Shown one piece after another: positions 14,580 through 21,792 of a DNA stretch of 21,836 nt; the first letter of the stretch is position 1; each line of letters starts with the position of its first letter. The position numbers and the translations under genes were made by a program. A model generated the notes under the pieces. The model did not search any database. It had not been told where the DNA came from and saw nothing but the letters and a program-made list of their open reading frames with translations. Origin of the DNA: an uncultured Clostridium sp. (GTDB taxonomy: Bacteria > Bacillota > Clostridia > Lachnospirales > Lachnospiraceae); NCBI GenBank assembly GCA_937885015.1, contig CALAAS010000039.1:1-21836 (forward strand), read 5' to 3'.

Positions 14580-15320
14580 TTATGCCTCTGCCTGCTCCTC
14601 GGAAACATCCTCGCCCTCGAATACCGGAGCATCTGCCTCGCCCTGCTTTGCCTCGATTACAGCATCAGCCATTCTGGAAACAATCAGTTTTACAGCACGG
14701 ATTGCATCATCGTTACCCGGAATTACGTAATCCAGTTCTTCCGGATCACAGTTCGTATCAATGATACCGATCAGAGTAATACCAAGGTTATGAGCCTCCT
14801 GAACGCAGATTCTCTCCTTCTTCGGGTCTACTACGAAGATTGCATCCGGAACTTTCTTCATCTCTTTGATACCGCCAAGGTTTCTCTCCAGCTTATCCCA
14901 CTCTTTTTTCAGTGCGATAACTTCCTTCTTCGGCAGAACATCAAATGTTCCATCCTCTGCCATGGTCTCGATCTCTTTTAATCTTGCGATACGGCTCTGG
15001 ATGGTCTTGAAGTTGGTAAGCATACCGCCCAGCCATCTCTCGTTTACATAGAACATACCGCATCTCTCAGCCTCTGTCTTGATTGCGTCCTGAGCCTGTT
15101 TTTTCGTACCTACGAACAGGATCGTACCGCCGTCTGCTGCGATATCGGAAACTGCCTTATAAGCCTCGTCCACTTTGCCAACAGACTTCTGAAGGTCAAT
15201 GATGTGGATTCCGTTTCTCTCGGTGTAGATGTACGGAGCCATTTTGGGGTTCCATCTTCTCGTCTGATGTCCGAAATGTACACCAGCTTCCAGTAACTGC
15301 TTCATTGAAATAACGCTCAT
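14580..15320 (-). CDS. rpsB: 30S ribosomal protein S2
   Basis: This 246-residue small-subunit protein shows the S2 signatures MKQLLEAGVHFGHQTRRWNP, IIDLQKSV, VGTKKQAQDAI, NERWLGGMLTNF and DPKKERICVQEA, and ends in the usual acidic tail. The start ATG 15320 has GGAGG 8 nt upstream; an in-frame ATG 15 bp earlier overlaps that site and is rejected. It is first of the rpsB-tsf unit, with a promoter about 150 bp upstream. Confidence 0.97.
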   Translation of the reverse strand: MSVISMKQLLEAGVHFGHQTRRWNPKMAPYIYTERNGIHIIDLQKSVGKVDEAYKAVSDIAADGGTILFVGTKKQAQDAIKTEAERCGMFYVNERWLGGMLTNFKTIQSRIARLKEIETMAEDGTFDVLPKKEVIALKKEWDKLERNLGGIKEMKKVPDAIFVVDPKKERICVQEAHNLGITLIGIIDTNCDPEELDYVIPGNDDAIRAVKLIVSRMADAVIEAKQGEADAPVFEGEDVSEEQAEA

Positions 15321-15472
15321 GTTTCTTTCCTCCATTTTTTGGTTTTTCTTCCGCCGTCATCTCCTACTTCCGCGGGGACTCCCGGAAATCCAGTGTAAAA
15401 CACGCTTCTTCCCGTTATATTATAGAGCACCGTCCTGCGCAAATCCGACCGGCGTGAATTTTCAGCCTTTAT

Positions 15473-15501
15473 ACTATATCACAGGCTTCTTTTTCCTGCA
15501 A
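15473..15501 (-). promoter_or_regulatory. Promoter of rpsB-tsf
   Basis: On the minus strand TTGCAG (plus 15496-15501), 17 bp, TATAGT (15473-15478). A second TATAAT-like box at about 15420 has no good -35. The leader of about 145 nt is long enough for autoregulation by S2, but I recognise no specific structure in it. Confidence 0.65.
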
Positions 15502-15534
15502 GCACTTTTGCAAAGATTTCTCGAGATTTTAAAA

Positions 15535-16290
15535 TCATTTTAAAGTCCATCCGGAACCCGTCCCGCCGAAGGTTCCCGCATGTTTCACCAGGATCACAGA
15601 CAGGTATGGAATCTCAAATTTCTTTATTTCCTCCAATCCCATAAGGCGGCATTCCTCTTTCGTTCCGATTTTACTGATCAGCACAAATTGCTTCTCTCCG
15701 GCATTTGCCTCCAGTGCCTGCAAAAGTGCCTCCCGGTCAGAGGAAGGTTTCATTAGAATCACATTATCATGGTTCCGTAACATCTCCCCCAGCTCTTTCC
15801 CGCTGTTTTTCCGCACCGGCACAATCAGAAGATCCTCATCCCAGGCCGCCAGCGGCCATTTTACTGAATCTGCTGCCGCGCAGAAAGAAGGAATTCCAGG
15901 GATAACCTCCACCGGAATTTTGTGCCTTTCCAGATATGGAAGTGTATACATAAATGTGCTGTACACGGCCGGGTCGCCCAGAGTAATGAAAACCCCCGTC
16001 CTGTCTTCCTTCAGGTATTCTGCAATTGTAACAGCATTCTCTTCCCACATTTCCCGAAGCTGCACTCCATGGTAATGCATGGGATAAACCAGAGGAACAA
16101 TCTCTGCCTTCCTCCCCATTTTCTCCCTCTGCTCCAGAAAAGGCCGGATAATATCAAATGCCGTGCTGTCCGCCCCTTTCTTTTTCTGCGGGCAGAAAAT
16201 CACATCGGCCTCCTGTAAAAGCCGATGTGCCTTCAACGTTAAAAGTTCCGGGTCTCCTGGTCCAACTCCAATGCCATATAATTTTCCCAT
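15535..16290 (-). CDS. cobI/cbiL: Precorrin-2 / cobalt-precorrin-2 C20-methyltransferase
   Basis: This 251-residue SAM-dependent tetrapyrrole methylase acts in vitamin B12 synthesis. Family marks are LYGIGVGPGDPELLTLKA at the N terminus, FITLGDPAVYSTFMY in the SAM-binding region, and EVIPGIPSFCAAA. AGGAGAC precedes the ATG. It lies 35 bp after the FNT-like channel gene on the same strand and probably shares its transcript. No other B12 genes and no cobalamin riboswitch are seen here, so it is an isolated pathway gene. Whether it belongs to the early-cobalt (CbiL) or late-cobalt (CobI) route cannot be told; an anaerobe would favour CbiL. Confidence 0.88.
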   Translation of the reverse strand: MGKLYGIGVGPGDPELLTLKAHRLLQEADVIFCPQKKKGADSTAFDIIRPFLEQREKMGRKAEIVPLVYPMHYHGVQLREMWEENAVTIAEYLKEDRTGVFITLGDPAVYSTFMYTLPYLERHKIPVEVIPGIPSFCAAADSVKWPLAAWDEDLLIVPVRKNSGKELGEMLRNHDNVILMKPSSDREALLQALEANAGEKQFVLISKIGTKEECRLMGLEEIKKFEIPYLSVILVKHAGTFGGTGSGWTLK

Positions 16291-16325
16291 TCTGTCTCCT
16301 CTTTATTTACATGTCCACTCTTTAT

Positions 16326-16919
16326 TCACCGTGGAGTCCTGTTCTTCTCATGATAAAACGGCTGTTCCAGAAGCATGTGGATAACAATGGCTCCAGCCAT
16401 ATTTCCCAAAAGGATTACCCCATATTTTAGAATCGCCTCTGGAGTCAGGCCGACCAGCAAATATGGAAAATCCGCAATACTATGCTCAAAACCGCTTAGA
16501 ATAAACGTCATAATACATAAAACAGTTACCAGCTGCTGTTTCGCCGTAACGGCAATACACATCAGAACGCCGCAAAAAAATCCGGCTGCTGCCATAGTCC
16601 CATAGCTTTTTGAAAATTTCACAGCAGACGCCGCCCGAAAGGCCTCTCCAGCATCGGCAGACTGCCATATATGGCCTGCAAATACAACCAGGCTGCATGC
16701 AGCCACGTTGGCGAGCAGCGTGATCAGAAGATCGCCCGGCGTATAACGCTCGATAAAACCCACCTTTCCCGTAAACAGGCTCATCTGACAGGCCACAATG
16801 GATAGCAGGGCCACAGAGAACAGAAACGCTCCGATCACCGCATGAGGCGCTCTGCAATTTGCGATAACGCCAATCCCTATCATAATCCCTGCTGCAATGG
16901 ATCTACACCAAAGTTTCAT
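16326..16919 (-). CDS. Short formate/nitrite transporter (FNT) family channel
   Basis: This 197-residue integral membrane protein matches the FocA/NirC family: a SLFTGK motif (usually LFTGN) near residue 48, GFEHSIADFPYLL near residue 145, and LLGNMAGAI near residue 170. About six hydrophobic segments are visible. Family members are usually 250-280 residues; this one lacks the N-terminal amphipathic extension and has short loops. GGGGGGAGAT precedes the ATG, so it is not an obvious truncation. Formate, nitrite or hydrosulfide are the known family substrates; which applies is unknown. It has its own promoter and probably runs into cobI. Confidence 0.78.
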   Translation of the reverse strand: MKLWCRSIAAGIMIGIGVIANCRAPHAVIGAFLFSVALLSIVACQMSLFTGKVGFIERYTPGDLLITLLANVAACSLVVFAGHIWQSADAGEAFRAASAVKFSKSYGTMAAAGFFCGVLMCIAVTAKQQLVTVLCIMTFILSGFEHSIADFPYLLVGLTPEAILKYGVILLGNMAGAIVIHMLLEQPFYHEKNRTPR

Positions 16920-16969
16920 ATCTCCCCCCGTGGGCAGCTCTTTTCTTTGCCGCCGTATTGTTTTTTTCT

Positions 16970-16998
16970 ATCATATAATATTTTTGCACACATGGCAA
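16970..16998 (-). promoter_or_regulatory. Promoter of the FNT-cobI unit
   Basis: On the minus strand TTGCCA (plus 16993-16998), 17 bp, TATGAT (16970-16975). The -35 abuts the hairpin that ends the MATE gene. Confidence 0.6.
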
Positions 16999-17033
16999 GA
17001 AGGCAGTGACCTGTCATCCGGCACTGCCTTCTT
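16997..17033 (-). terminator. Hairpin after the MATE gene
   Basis: AAGAAGGCAGTG (16997-17008) pairs perfectly over 12 bp with CACTGCCTTCTT (17022-17033). There is no T-tract on the minus side, so termination may be partial, with read-through into the FNT gene possible. Confidence 0.55.
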
Positions 17034-17047
17034 ACTATTACCAAGCG

Positions 17048-18379
17048 TTAATACTCATACACCTTTCTGTATTTCAAAAACATGGCGGCTGACAGACAGA
17101 TCGCAGCAAATTCTGCCACAGGCGTTGCCTGCCATGCACCCGTTACTCCAAATACGGCCGGAAGAACGAGCATGGCAATTACCATGAACACAAAGGATCG
17201 GGAAAATGCCAGGATGGCGGAAATCAACCCATTGGACAGCGCCGTAAACATCCCGCTTCCGAATACATTAAAACCGATAAAAATAAGAGCAACGGAGCAA
17301 ATCCTGTTTCCTGTCACTGCCAGGTCATAAACCGGATTATCCGGCCGCGCAAAGACCAACACCAGCGGTTCCGTGGCCGCCAGCGACACAGTCAATGTCA
17401 CGGCTCCGATCACCCCGACGATCCACAGGCTTATCCGAACCAGTTTCTTCAGCTTCTCATGATTCTGTTCCCCGTAATAATAGCTGATCATAGGGGCCAC
17501 TCCATAGGAATATCCTGTGTACAGGGAGGTAGCAAACATTAAGACATACATGATAATGGTAATGGCGGCTACTCCGTTTTCCCCCACGTATTTCAGCATC
17601 GTCCAGTTGAACATCATGGTAACAATCCCAGTTACCAGAGCCGTCGCCATCTCTGAGCTTCCATTTGCAGCCGCGTGAAGCAGTGTTTTAACCCGGCATA
17701 CCGGCTTTACGAAATGCAAAAGGCTGCTGCGCCTGGAAAACACAACCAAACCGACCACCGCCGTCACAGAATAGCCAAGTCCCGTGGCAATGGCAGCGCC
17801 GCCAATCCCCATGCCGCACACCTCAATCAGCACATAGTCCAGAACCATGTTCAAAACTCCACCGGCAACGGAACCTACCATGGAGCACGCCGATTTACCA
17901 GCCGCGATCATATACAGCGTGAAATTATTCATCAACAGAATCGGAACCGTAAACAGCAGATACCAGCTCAGATAAGAATGACAGTACCCCGATACTGCCT
18001 CCGATAAAGCCATTCCAGCAAAAATACGATCCATGATCAGGTAGCCGATCCCGGACATGATAAACCCAACTACCACATTTACAAGAATCAGGTACGTAAA
18101 ATCCTCATTGGCCTCCTGAAGCTTCTGCTCTCCCGCTTTCCGCATGATCACGGCGCTTCCGCCTGCAGCCAGCATCGTGGAAATGGCCGTAACCAGGGCA
18201 ATTACCGGAGCCGTCAGGTTTACAGCGGATAAGGCGTCTGTCCCGATCAGATTTGATACAAAGAGTCCGTCTACCATGGTATAAAAGGACATAAATACTG
18301 TCATAACAATGGTGGGAACGGCAAATTTTAAAATATTTTTCATCGTGACCGGTTTAGAATAAGCGTTTTCTTCCGACAT
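17048..18379 (-). CDS. MATE family multidrug/cation exporter
   Basis: This 443-residue protein has about twelve membrane segments in two bundles. The N-terminal half shows FAVPTIVMTVFMSFYTMVDG and LSAVNLTAPVIAL, hallmarks of the NorM/DinF superfamily; the second half repeats the pattern (MYVLMFATSLYTGYSYGVAP). Such proteins export drugs or metabolites using sodium or proton gradients. Length is normal. GAAGGAGG lies upstream of ATG 18379. The promoter has a 19-bp spacer with a dyad, typical of MerR-family activation, but no merR gene is in the window. The substrate is unknown. Confidence 0.9.
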   Translation of the reverse strand: MSEENAYSKPVTMKNILKFAVPTIVMTVFMSFYTMVDGLFVSNLIGTDALSAVNLTAPVIALVTAISTMLAAGGSAVIMRKAGEQKLQEANEDFTYLILVNVVVGFIMSGIGYLIMDRIFAGMALSEAVSGYCHSYLSWYLLFTVPILLMNNFTLYMIAAGKSACSMVGSVAGGVLNMVLDYVLIEVCGMGIGGAAIATGLGYSVTAVVGLVVFSRRSSLLHFVKPVCRVKTLLHAAANGSSEMATALVTGIVTMMFNWTMLKYVGENGVAAITIIMYVLMFATSLYTGYSYGVAPMISYYYGEQNHEKLKKLVRISLWIVGVIGAVTLTVSLAATEPLVLVFARPDNPVYDLAVTGNRICSVALIFIGFNVFGSGMFTALSNGLISAILAFSRSFVFMVIAMLVLPAVFGVTGAWQATPVAEFAAICLSAAMFLKYRKVYEY

Positions 18380-18415
18380 AACTTAAAATCCTCCTTCTTT
18401 TCCTGTTCCTTTCAT

Positions 18416-18446
18416 ATGGTAAACTATTCAGCAACTGTAAAGTCAA
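18416..18446 (-). promoter_or_regulatory. MerR-type promoter (19-bp spacer with dyad) of the MATE gene
   Basis: On the minus strand TTGACT (plus 18441-18446), 19 bp, TACCAT (18416-18421). Within the spacer, ACTATTCAG (18423-18431) and CTGTAAAGT (18435-18443) form an imperfect dyad (7 of 9 pairs). A 19-bp spacer with a centred dyad is the mark of MerR-family activators. Confidence 0.55.
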
Positions 18447-18482
18447 GTGGATTTTAACTTTGTTCAGATCGGCTCAAATTTT

Positions 18483-18770
18483 TCAGATCCCCATGATAAC
18501 CGGTACAAAAAGCGCAGAAATAGCGCAGGCCAGCATACCTGTCGTAAATGAATAGGGAAGTGTTTCAGCATTACAAGACTGCTCGACAAGCGGCAGGCAT
18601 ACATCCATAGCCGCGGTACCAGGGAGCGTAACAGCCTCTATGTATCCAATTTTGGATGCAACAAGCGGCAGCAGGATGATTCCGAGTATTTCTCGCAATA
18701 CATTATGTAAAAATGCCACTGCTCCAGCAACAGCATGCCCAGCGCTGGAGATGCTTCTCTGTTTGCCTCC
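18483..18770 (-). pseudogene. C-terminal remnant of a LysO (DUF340) type lysine exporter
   Basis: The frame reads GAVAFLHNVLREILGIILLP, then GTAAMDVCLPLVEQ and a final hydrophobic segment. The REIL...LPL and GGATSMDTTLP-like blocks are typical of the C-terminal domain of LysO/YbjE exporters. Only about 90 residues persist; upstream the frame meets a TAA at 18771-18773 and no start with a suitable ribosome site is found. Confidence 0.6.
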
Positions 18771-18988
18771 TTATATTTCACTGCAGGAACCGTCTTTCAA
18801 GGCTTTTTCCATATGTTCGGCCTCACCAAAACAAAAACGCAGAAAACGCACCTATTCCAAGCCATTTCACATCGCACAAAAAGTGAAATCTGACCAGTCA
18901 TGCACTACCGGTCAGGTTTCACATTTCTTAGCTTTCTGGCATCATTTCCGTATGCTGCGTTTCTTGGAGCTCCAGCTTGGGATTCACA
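18771..18988. other. Gap holding a terminator and no gene
   Basis: Apart from the terminator at 18877-18922 I see no coding or structured element. Short frames on both strands lack ribosome sites. Confidence 0.4.
18877..18922 (-). terminator. Terminator of the nitrilase-YfcC remnant operon, minus strand
   Basis: GTGAAATCTGACC (18883-18895) pairs with GGTCAGGTTTCAC (18910-18922) with one mismatch; the minus strand continues CTTTTTG. It lies 67 bp past the transporter remnant's stop. Confidence 0.8.
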
Positions 18989-19141
18989 TTAGAACGGCCC
19001 GTATCCAATGATTGTAGCAACGACGCAGAAGATAAAGCCGATAACATACTGAATGACCAGCCACTTCCATACAAATTTGACCCAACGAGTAAATGGAATC
19101 TTACCAATGGCAATGGCAGCCATCAGCATGGCGCTGCGCTT
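18989..19141 (-). pseudogene. C-terminal stub of a YfcC-like transporter
   Basis: The minus strand encodes AMLMAAIAIGKIPFTRWVKF, then a hydrophobic segment ending IGYGPF and a TAA (18989-18991). This resembles the last 45-50 residues of YfcC/AbgT-like carboxylate or amino-acid transporters in Clostridia. The frame runs straight into the end of the nitrilase gene with no start codon, so at least 400 residues are missing. Confidence 0.55.
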
Positions 19142-19969
19142 ACAGCCTGTGAAGGTCGTAAACATCAGCTCGTCTGTTCTCCAAGGTAAAGATCTTGTTT
19201 CGCACCTCTTTCAAATAATCCAGGTCGATATCTGCGGTAATCACGCAGGGCCGATTGGAAGCTCTTGCGATGACATTGCCCCACGGGTCAATAATCATGG
19301 AATTTCCATAGGCGGTAAAGCGTGGTTTTACACCATACTGCCCCGGCGCAATCACATAGCAGCCATTTTCGATGGCGCGGGTGCGCAGAATCGCTTCCCA
19401 GTGATCTTTGCCCGTCGGCATGGTAAAGTCAGCCGGGGCCATGAGAATCTCTGCGCCTTCCAGTGCCATGATGCGGTACAACTCAGGGAAACGGATATCA
19501 TAGCAGATAGACAAGCCAAGATGGCCCACATCGCCAGTGTCCACCGTAACGATCTCCTTTCCAGGACAGATTCTGTCAGATTCGCGAATAGGAGCCAGAC
19601 CTGGAACATCCACATCAAACGGATGCATTTTGTGGTATTTGGCAACCAGTTTGCCCTCCGGATTGATGAGCATAGTGCAGTTATAGGGACGATTGGCCTC
19701 TCCGCTCTTTTCATAGATACTGCCACAGTGGAGCCAAACACCGTGCTTCTTCGCCTGCTCGGAGAATACCTGGAAGGTTTGTCCTCCCGGAACCTCCTCT
19801 GCAGACGCTGCGCCCTCTAAGCCTACATAGTTGCAGTTTTCAGGCATTGTAATGAGCTTTGCCCCTTTTTGTGCGGCTTCTTCGATAAAACTCTCACGAT
19901 CTGCTTCAGGTTTTCCTCCTTATTGCTCTGTGAGTCGAGCTGAATAGCTGCCGCTGTAAATTGATTCAT
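19140..19969 (-). pseudogene. Nitrilase-superfamily carbon-nitrogen hydrolase with an early frameshift
   Basis: The natural start is ATG 19969 after GGAGGATAAGT, giving MNQFTAAAIQLDSQSNKEEN. Near 19893-19902 the coding signal shifts frame (consistent with loss of one base) and continues ESFIEEAAQKGAKLITMPEN to the end at 19140. The Glu-Lys-Cys triad is present downstream of the shift: Glu in TMPENC, Lys in KYHKMHPFD, Cys in SICYDIRFPE. Uninterrupted it would be about 276 residues, normal for omega-amidase or carbamoyl-amide hydrolases. ATG 19847 (MPENC) keeps the triad but has no clear ribosome site and would lose the first strands. A single-base sequencing error is possible. Confidence 0.75.
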
Positions 19970-19990
19970 ACTTATCCTCCTCGTCTGCAA

Positions 19991-20134
19991 TTAACAACCA
20001 AAATCATTTTCAATCATGTACTGAACAATACGATCCACACACTTCGTTACGATCTTCTCTCCCTTTTCCCTGCTGGCCAGAGTAGCGTCACCCAACGTGC
20101 CGTTCTTGGTGTGCTCCGAAAACTCGGGATTCAT
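19991..20134 (-). pseudogene. C-terminal stub of a creatininase-family amidohydrolase
   Basis: The frame reads MNPEFSEHTKNGTLGDATLA, then SREKGEKIVTKCVDRIVQY, ending at 19991. GDATLASREKGEKI matches the GDPTLAS-x-EKG block near the end of creatininase-family proteins (creatinine amidohydrolase, MftE-like). About 47 of roughly 250 residues remain; the metal-binding His/Glu/Asp residues of the N-terminal half are gone. It starts a few bases after the stop of the next gene upstream. Confidence 0.6.
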
Positions 20135-20139
20135 TAAAA

Positions 20140-20568
20140 TTAATCGTTGTAATACTGACGATATTTCTCGACCAGAGAGGTCTGTCCCATCATATTATGG
20201 ATTCTGGTGGGCGGATTTGTCATCTTATCCCGCACAGACAGCGTAGAGCCTTTGCAAGCCAGTGTTTCCATGACTTCGATCATGCCCTGAGACGCAGCAA
20301 GCATTGAAGAAATGGGATATAAGCCGATGGAATAATTTAACTTCCGGATATGCTCAATGGGAACATTTCCACCCACAAAACCCTTTTCATTCAGGTTGAC
20401 CATCAGGGGAATATTGGCCTCTGCCGAGATCCGCTCCAATTCTTCTATGGATTTGATGCCGTCCACATAAGCATAATCTGCGCCTCTTTCCTGCGCCAGG
20501 TTGATGCGCCGGATGGCTTCGTCCGTTCCGTACCCGTATAATGTGGCACTCCTTATGTTTTTTCTCAT
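20140..20568 (-). pseudogene. C-terminal half of an isocitrate lyase/PEP mutase family enzyme
   Basis: About 142 residues remain. YGTDEAIRRINLAQERGADY, then a PLMVNLNE block and LYPISSMLAASQGMIEVMET follow the second half of the barrel in this family (methylisocitrate lyase, carboxyPEP mutase). Intact members have about 280-300 residues; the first half, with the metal-binding Asp/Glu residues and the KRCGH-type catalytic loop, is absent. The ATG at 20568 has no ribosome site. The C-C lyase activity must be lost. It was the first gene of the operon divergent from the LysR gene. Confidence 0.7.
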
Positions 20569-20599
20569 CAATTAAACAATAAGACAAATCTGTATGATT

Positions 20600-20632
20600 G
20601 GGAAGAGGCTTCGATCTCTTCCCTTTATTTTT
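20600..20632 (+). terminator. Hairpin with T-tract in the lysR intergenic region
   Basis: GGGAAGAG (20600-20607) pairs with CTCTTCCC (20616-20623), followed on the plus strand by TTTATTTTT. No plus-strand gene precedes it within reach; it may be the relic of a lost gene or a block on antisense transcription. Confidence 0.45.
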
Positions 20633-20668
20633 GCCAATGATAATTATACTCTAAGATCTATACCCAAA

Positions 20669-20724
20669 ATTGAATAATGATATTCATTGAATCACTTTCA
20701 AATTTGTTGATATTTTGCTATAAT
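20669..20724 (+). promoter_or_regulatory. lysR promoter and candidate LysR binding site
   Basis: TTTCAA (20696-20701), 17 bp, TATAAT (20719-20724) precede the lysR gene. ATTCATTGAAT (20682-20692) is a perfect 11-bp palindrome, and ATTGAAT also occurs at 20669-20675. LysR-type sites are usually AT-rich dyads placed between divergent genes, as here. Confidence 0.45.
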
Positions 20725-20773
20725 ATTAAAAATATTTAACATAGCATGGGCGTTTATAGGAAAGGGGAAAAAA

Positions 20774-21709
20774 ATGATAGACAAAAGAAAGTGCAAATAT
20801 ATAAAGACAATTGCCGAATGTCATAGCTTTTCCAAAGCCGCCCAAACGCTCTACATCTCGCAGCCCTCTCTGAGCCGACTTGTTAAAAAAGTAGAAGATG
20901 AACTGGGCGTCTCCTTATTTGACAGAGACACCATTCCTTTGGCGCTGACCGCAGCCGGAGAAAAGTATCTAAATTATATTGACCGTTTTCAGGCACTGGA
21001 AACAGAGATGCGTTCTGATTTCGCCGCTATCAGCTCGGGTATGTACAACCGCCTGGTAATTACCACGTTGCCTGTTCTCGGTACTTATGCGCTACCCAAA
21101 ATCATACCTTACTTTGTGGAAAGCTATCCTTTTGTTGATCTTGAAATCAAAGAGGAAGGCAGCAATAACATCTTACAATGTCTGGAAGAGGGGAGCACAG
21201 ACATCGCTCTTACGAATTTAAAACCAGAATCTGATATGCTCAGTTACCGTATGCTCTGTCCGGATCCCATCGTTTTGGCCGTACCATATAATGAAAAAAT
21301 GCAGCGTCTTTTTCCCAACGGCTGCAACGATCCCGCAAACCCCATCCCCATAGATCTGTCGATCCTTGCAGATGAAACCCTGATCGTTCTGCATCCTTGG
21401 CAAAATATGCGTATCGTTGCGGACGTTGTGTGCAAACACTGTGCTTTTACTCCAAAGCGAATAATAGAAGTTCCCAGCTTAGCCTCTGCACTGGGCCTGG
21501 TAAGCGGCAACCGAGGAATGACATTTATCTCCCGTTCCTATATCAGTACCCTCAGGCCAACCTCTCCTATTATTTATTTCTCCGTAGACGATAAGCAGGA
21601 CTTCACATCCATATTGGCCGTTTTCCGCAAAGATCTTCCCAATCCTCTTGCGGATAAATTCTGTTCCTGCGCTTCTTATAGTCTGCGGCGCATAGCCGAA
21701 TCCACCTAA
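20774..21709 (+). CDS. LysR-family transcriptional regulator
   Basis: This regulator of 311 residues has an N-terminal winged HTH (residues 4-62: ECHSFSKAAQTLYISQPSLS, then KKVEDELGVSLFDR) and a periplasmic-binding-protein-like effector domain (about 92-300, VITTLPVLGTYALPKIIPYF onward). GGAAAGGGG precedes the ATG. Gene and promoter look intact. It is divergent from the PEP-mutase/creatininase/nitrilase/transporter remnants and presumably controlled that operon; with the operon decayed it may be an orphan. The effector is unknown. Confidence 0.92.
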   Translation: MIDKRKCKYIKTIAECHSFSKAAQTLYISQPSLSRLVKKVEDELGVSLFDRDTIPLALTAAGEKYLNYIDRFQALETEMRSDFAAISSGMYNRLVITTLPVLGTYALPKIIPYFVESYPFVDLEIKEEGSNNILQCLEEGSTDIALTNLKPESDMLSYRMLCPDPIVLAVPYNEKMQRLFPNGCNDPANPIPIDLSILADETLIVLHPWQNMRIVADVVCKHCAFTPKRIIEVPSLASALGLVSGNRGMTFISRSYISTLRPTSPIIYFSVDDKQDFTSILAVFRKDLPNPLADKFCSCASYSLRRIAEST

Positions 21710-21738
21710 CCCTTGCCTGAATAGTTACTTAAAATAAG

Positions 21739-21780
21739 GCATAAAAACAGCGGAAGTCCTTATAAATCAAGGCTTCCGCT
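21739..21780 (-). terminator. Terminator of the tRNA-Gly transcript, minus strand
   Basis: AGCGGAAG (21749-21756) plus CC pairs with GG plus CTTCCGCT (21771-21780) across a one-base bulge. On the minus strand it is followed by GTTTTTATGCC. It lies 12 bp past the tRNA 3' end and may also stop lysR transcription. Confidence 0.75.
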
Positions 21781-21792
21781 ATAAATAAAAAG

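Noticed and set aside
15321..15534. Leader of rpsB as a recognised S2-binding or other riboswitch structure
   Set aside because: Long enough, but I could not identify a known conserved fold by eye.
16920..17047. Cobalamin riboswitch upstream of FNT-cobI
   Set aside because: No B12-box-like sequence; the region holds only a promoter and a hairpin.
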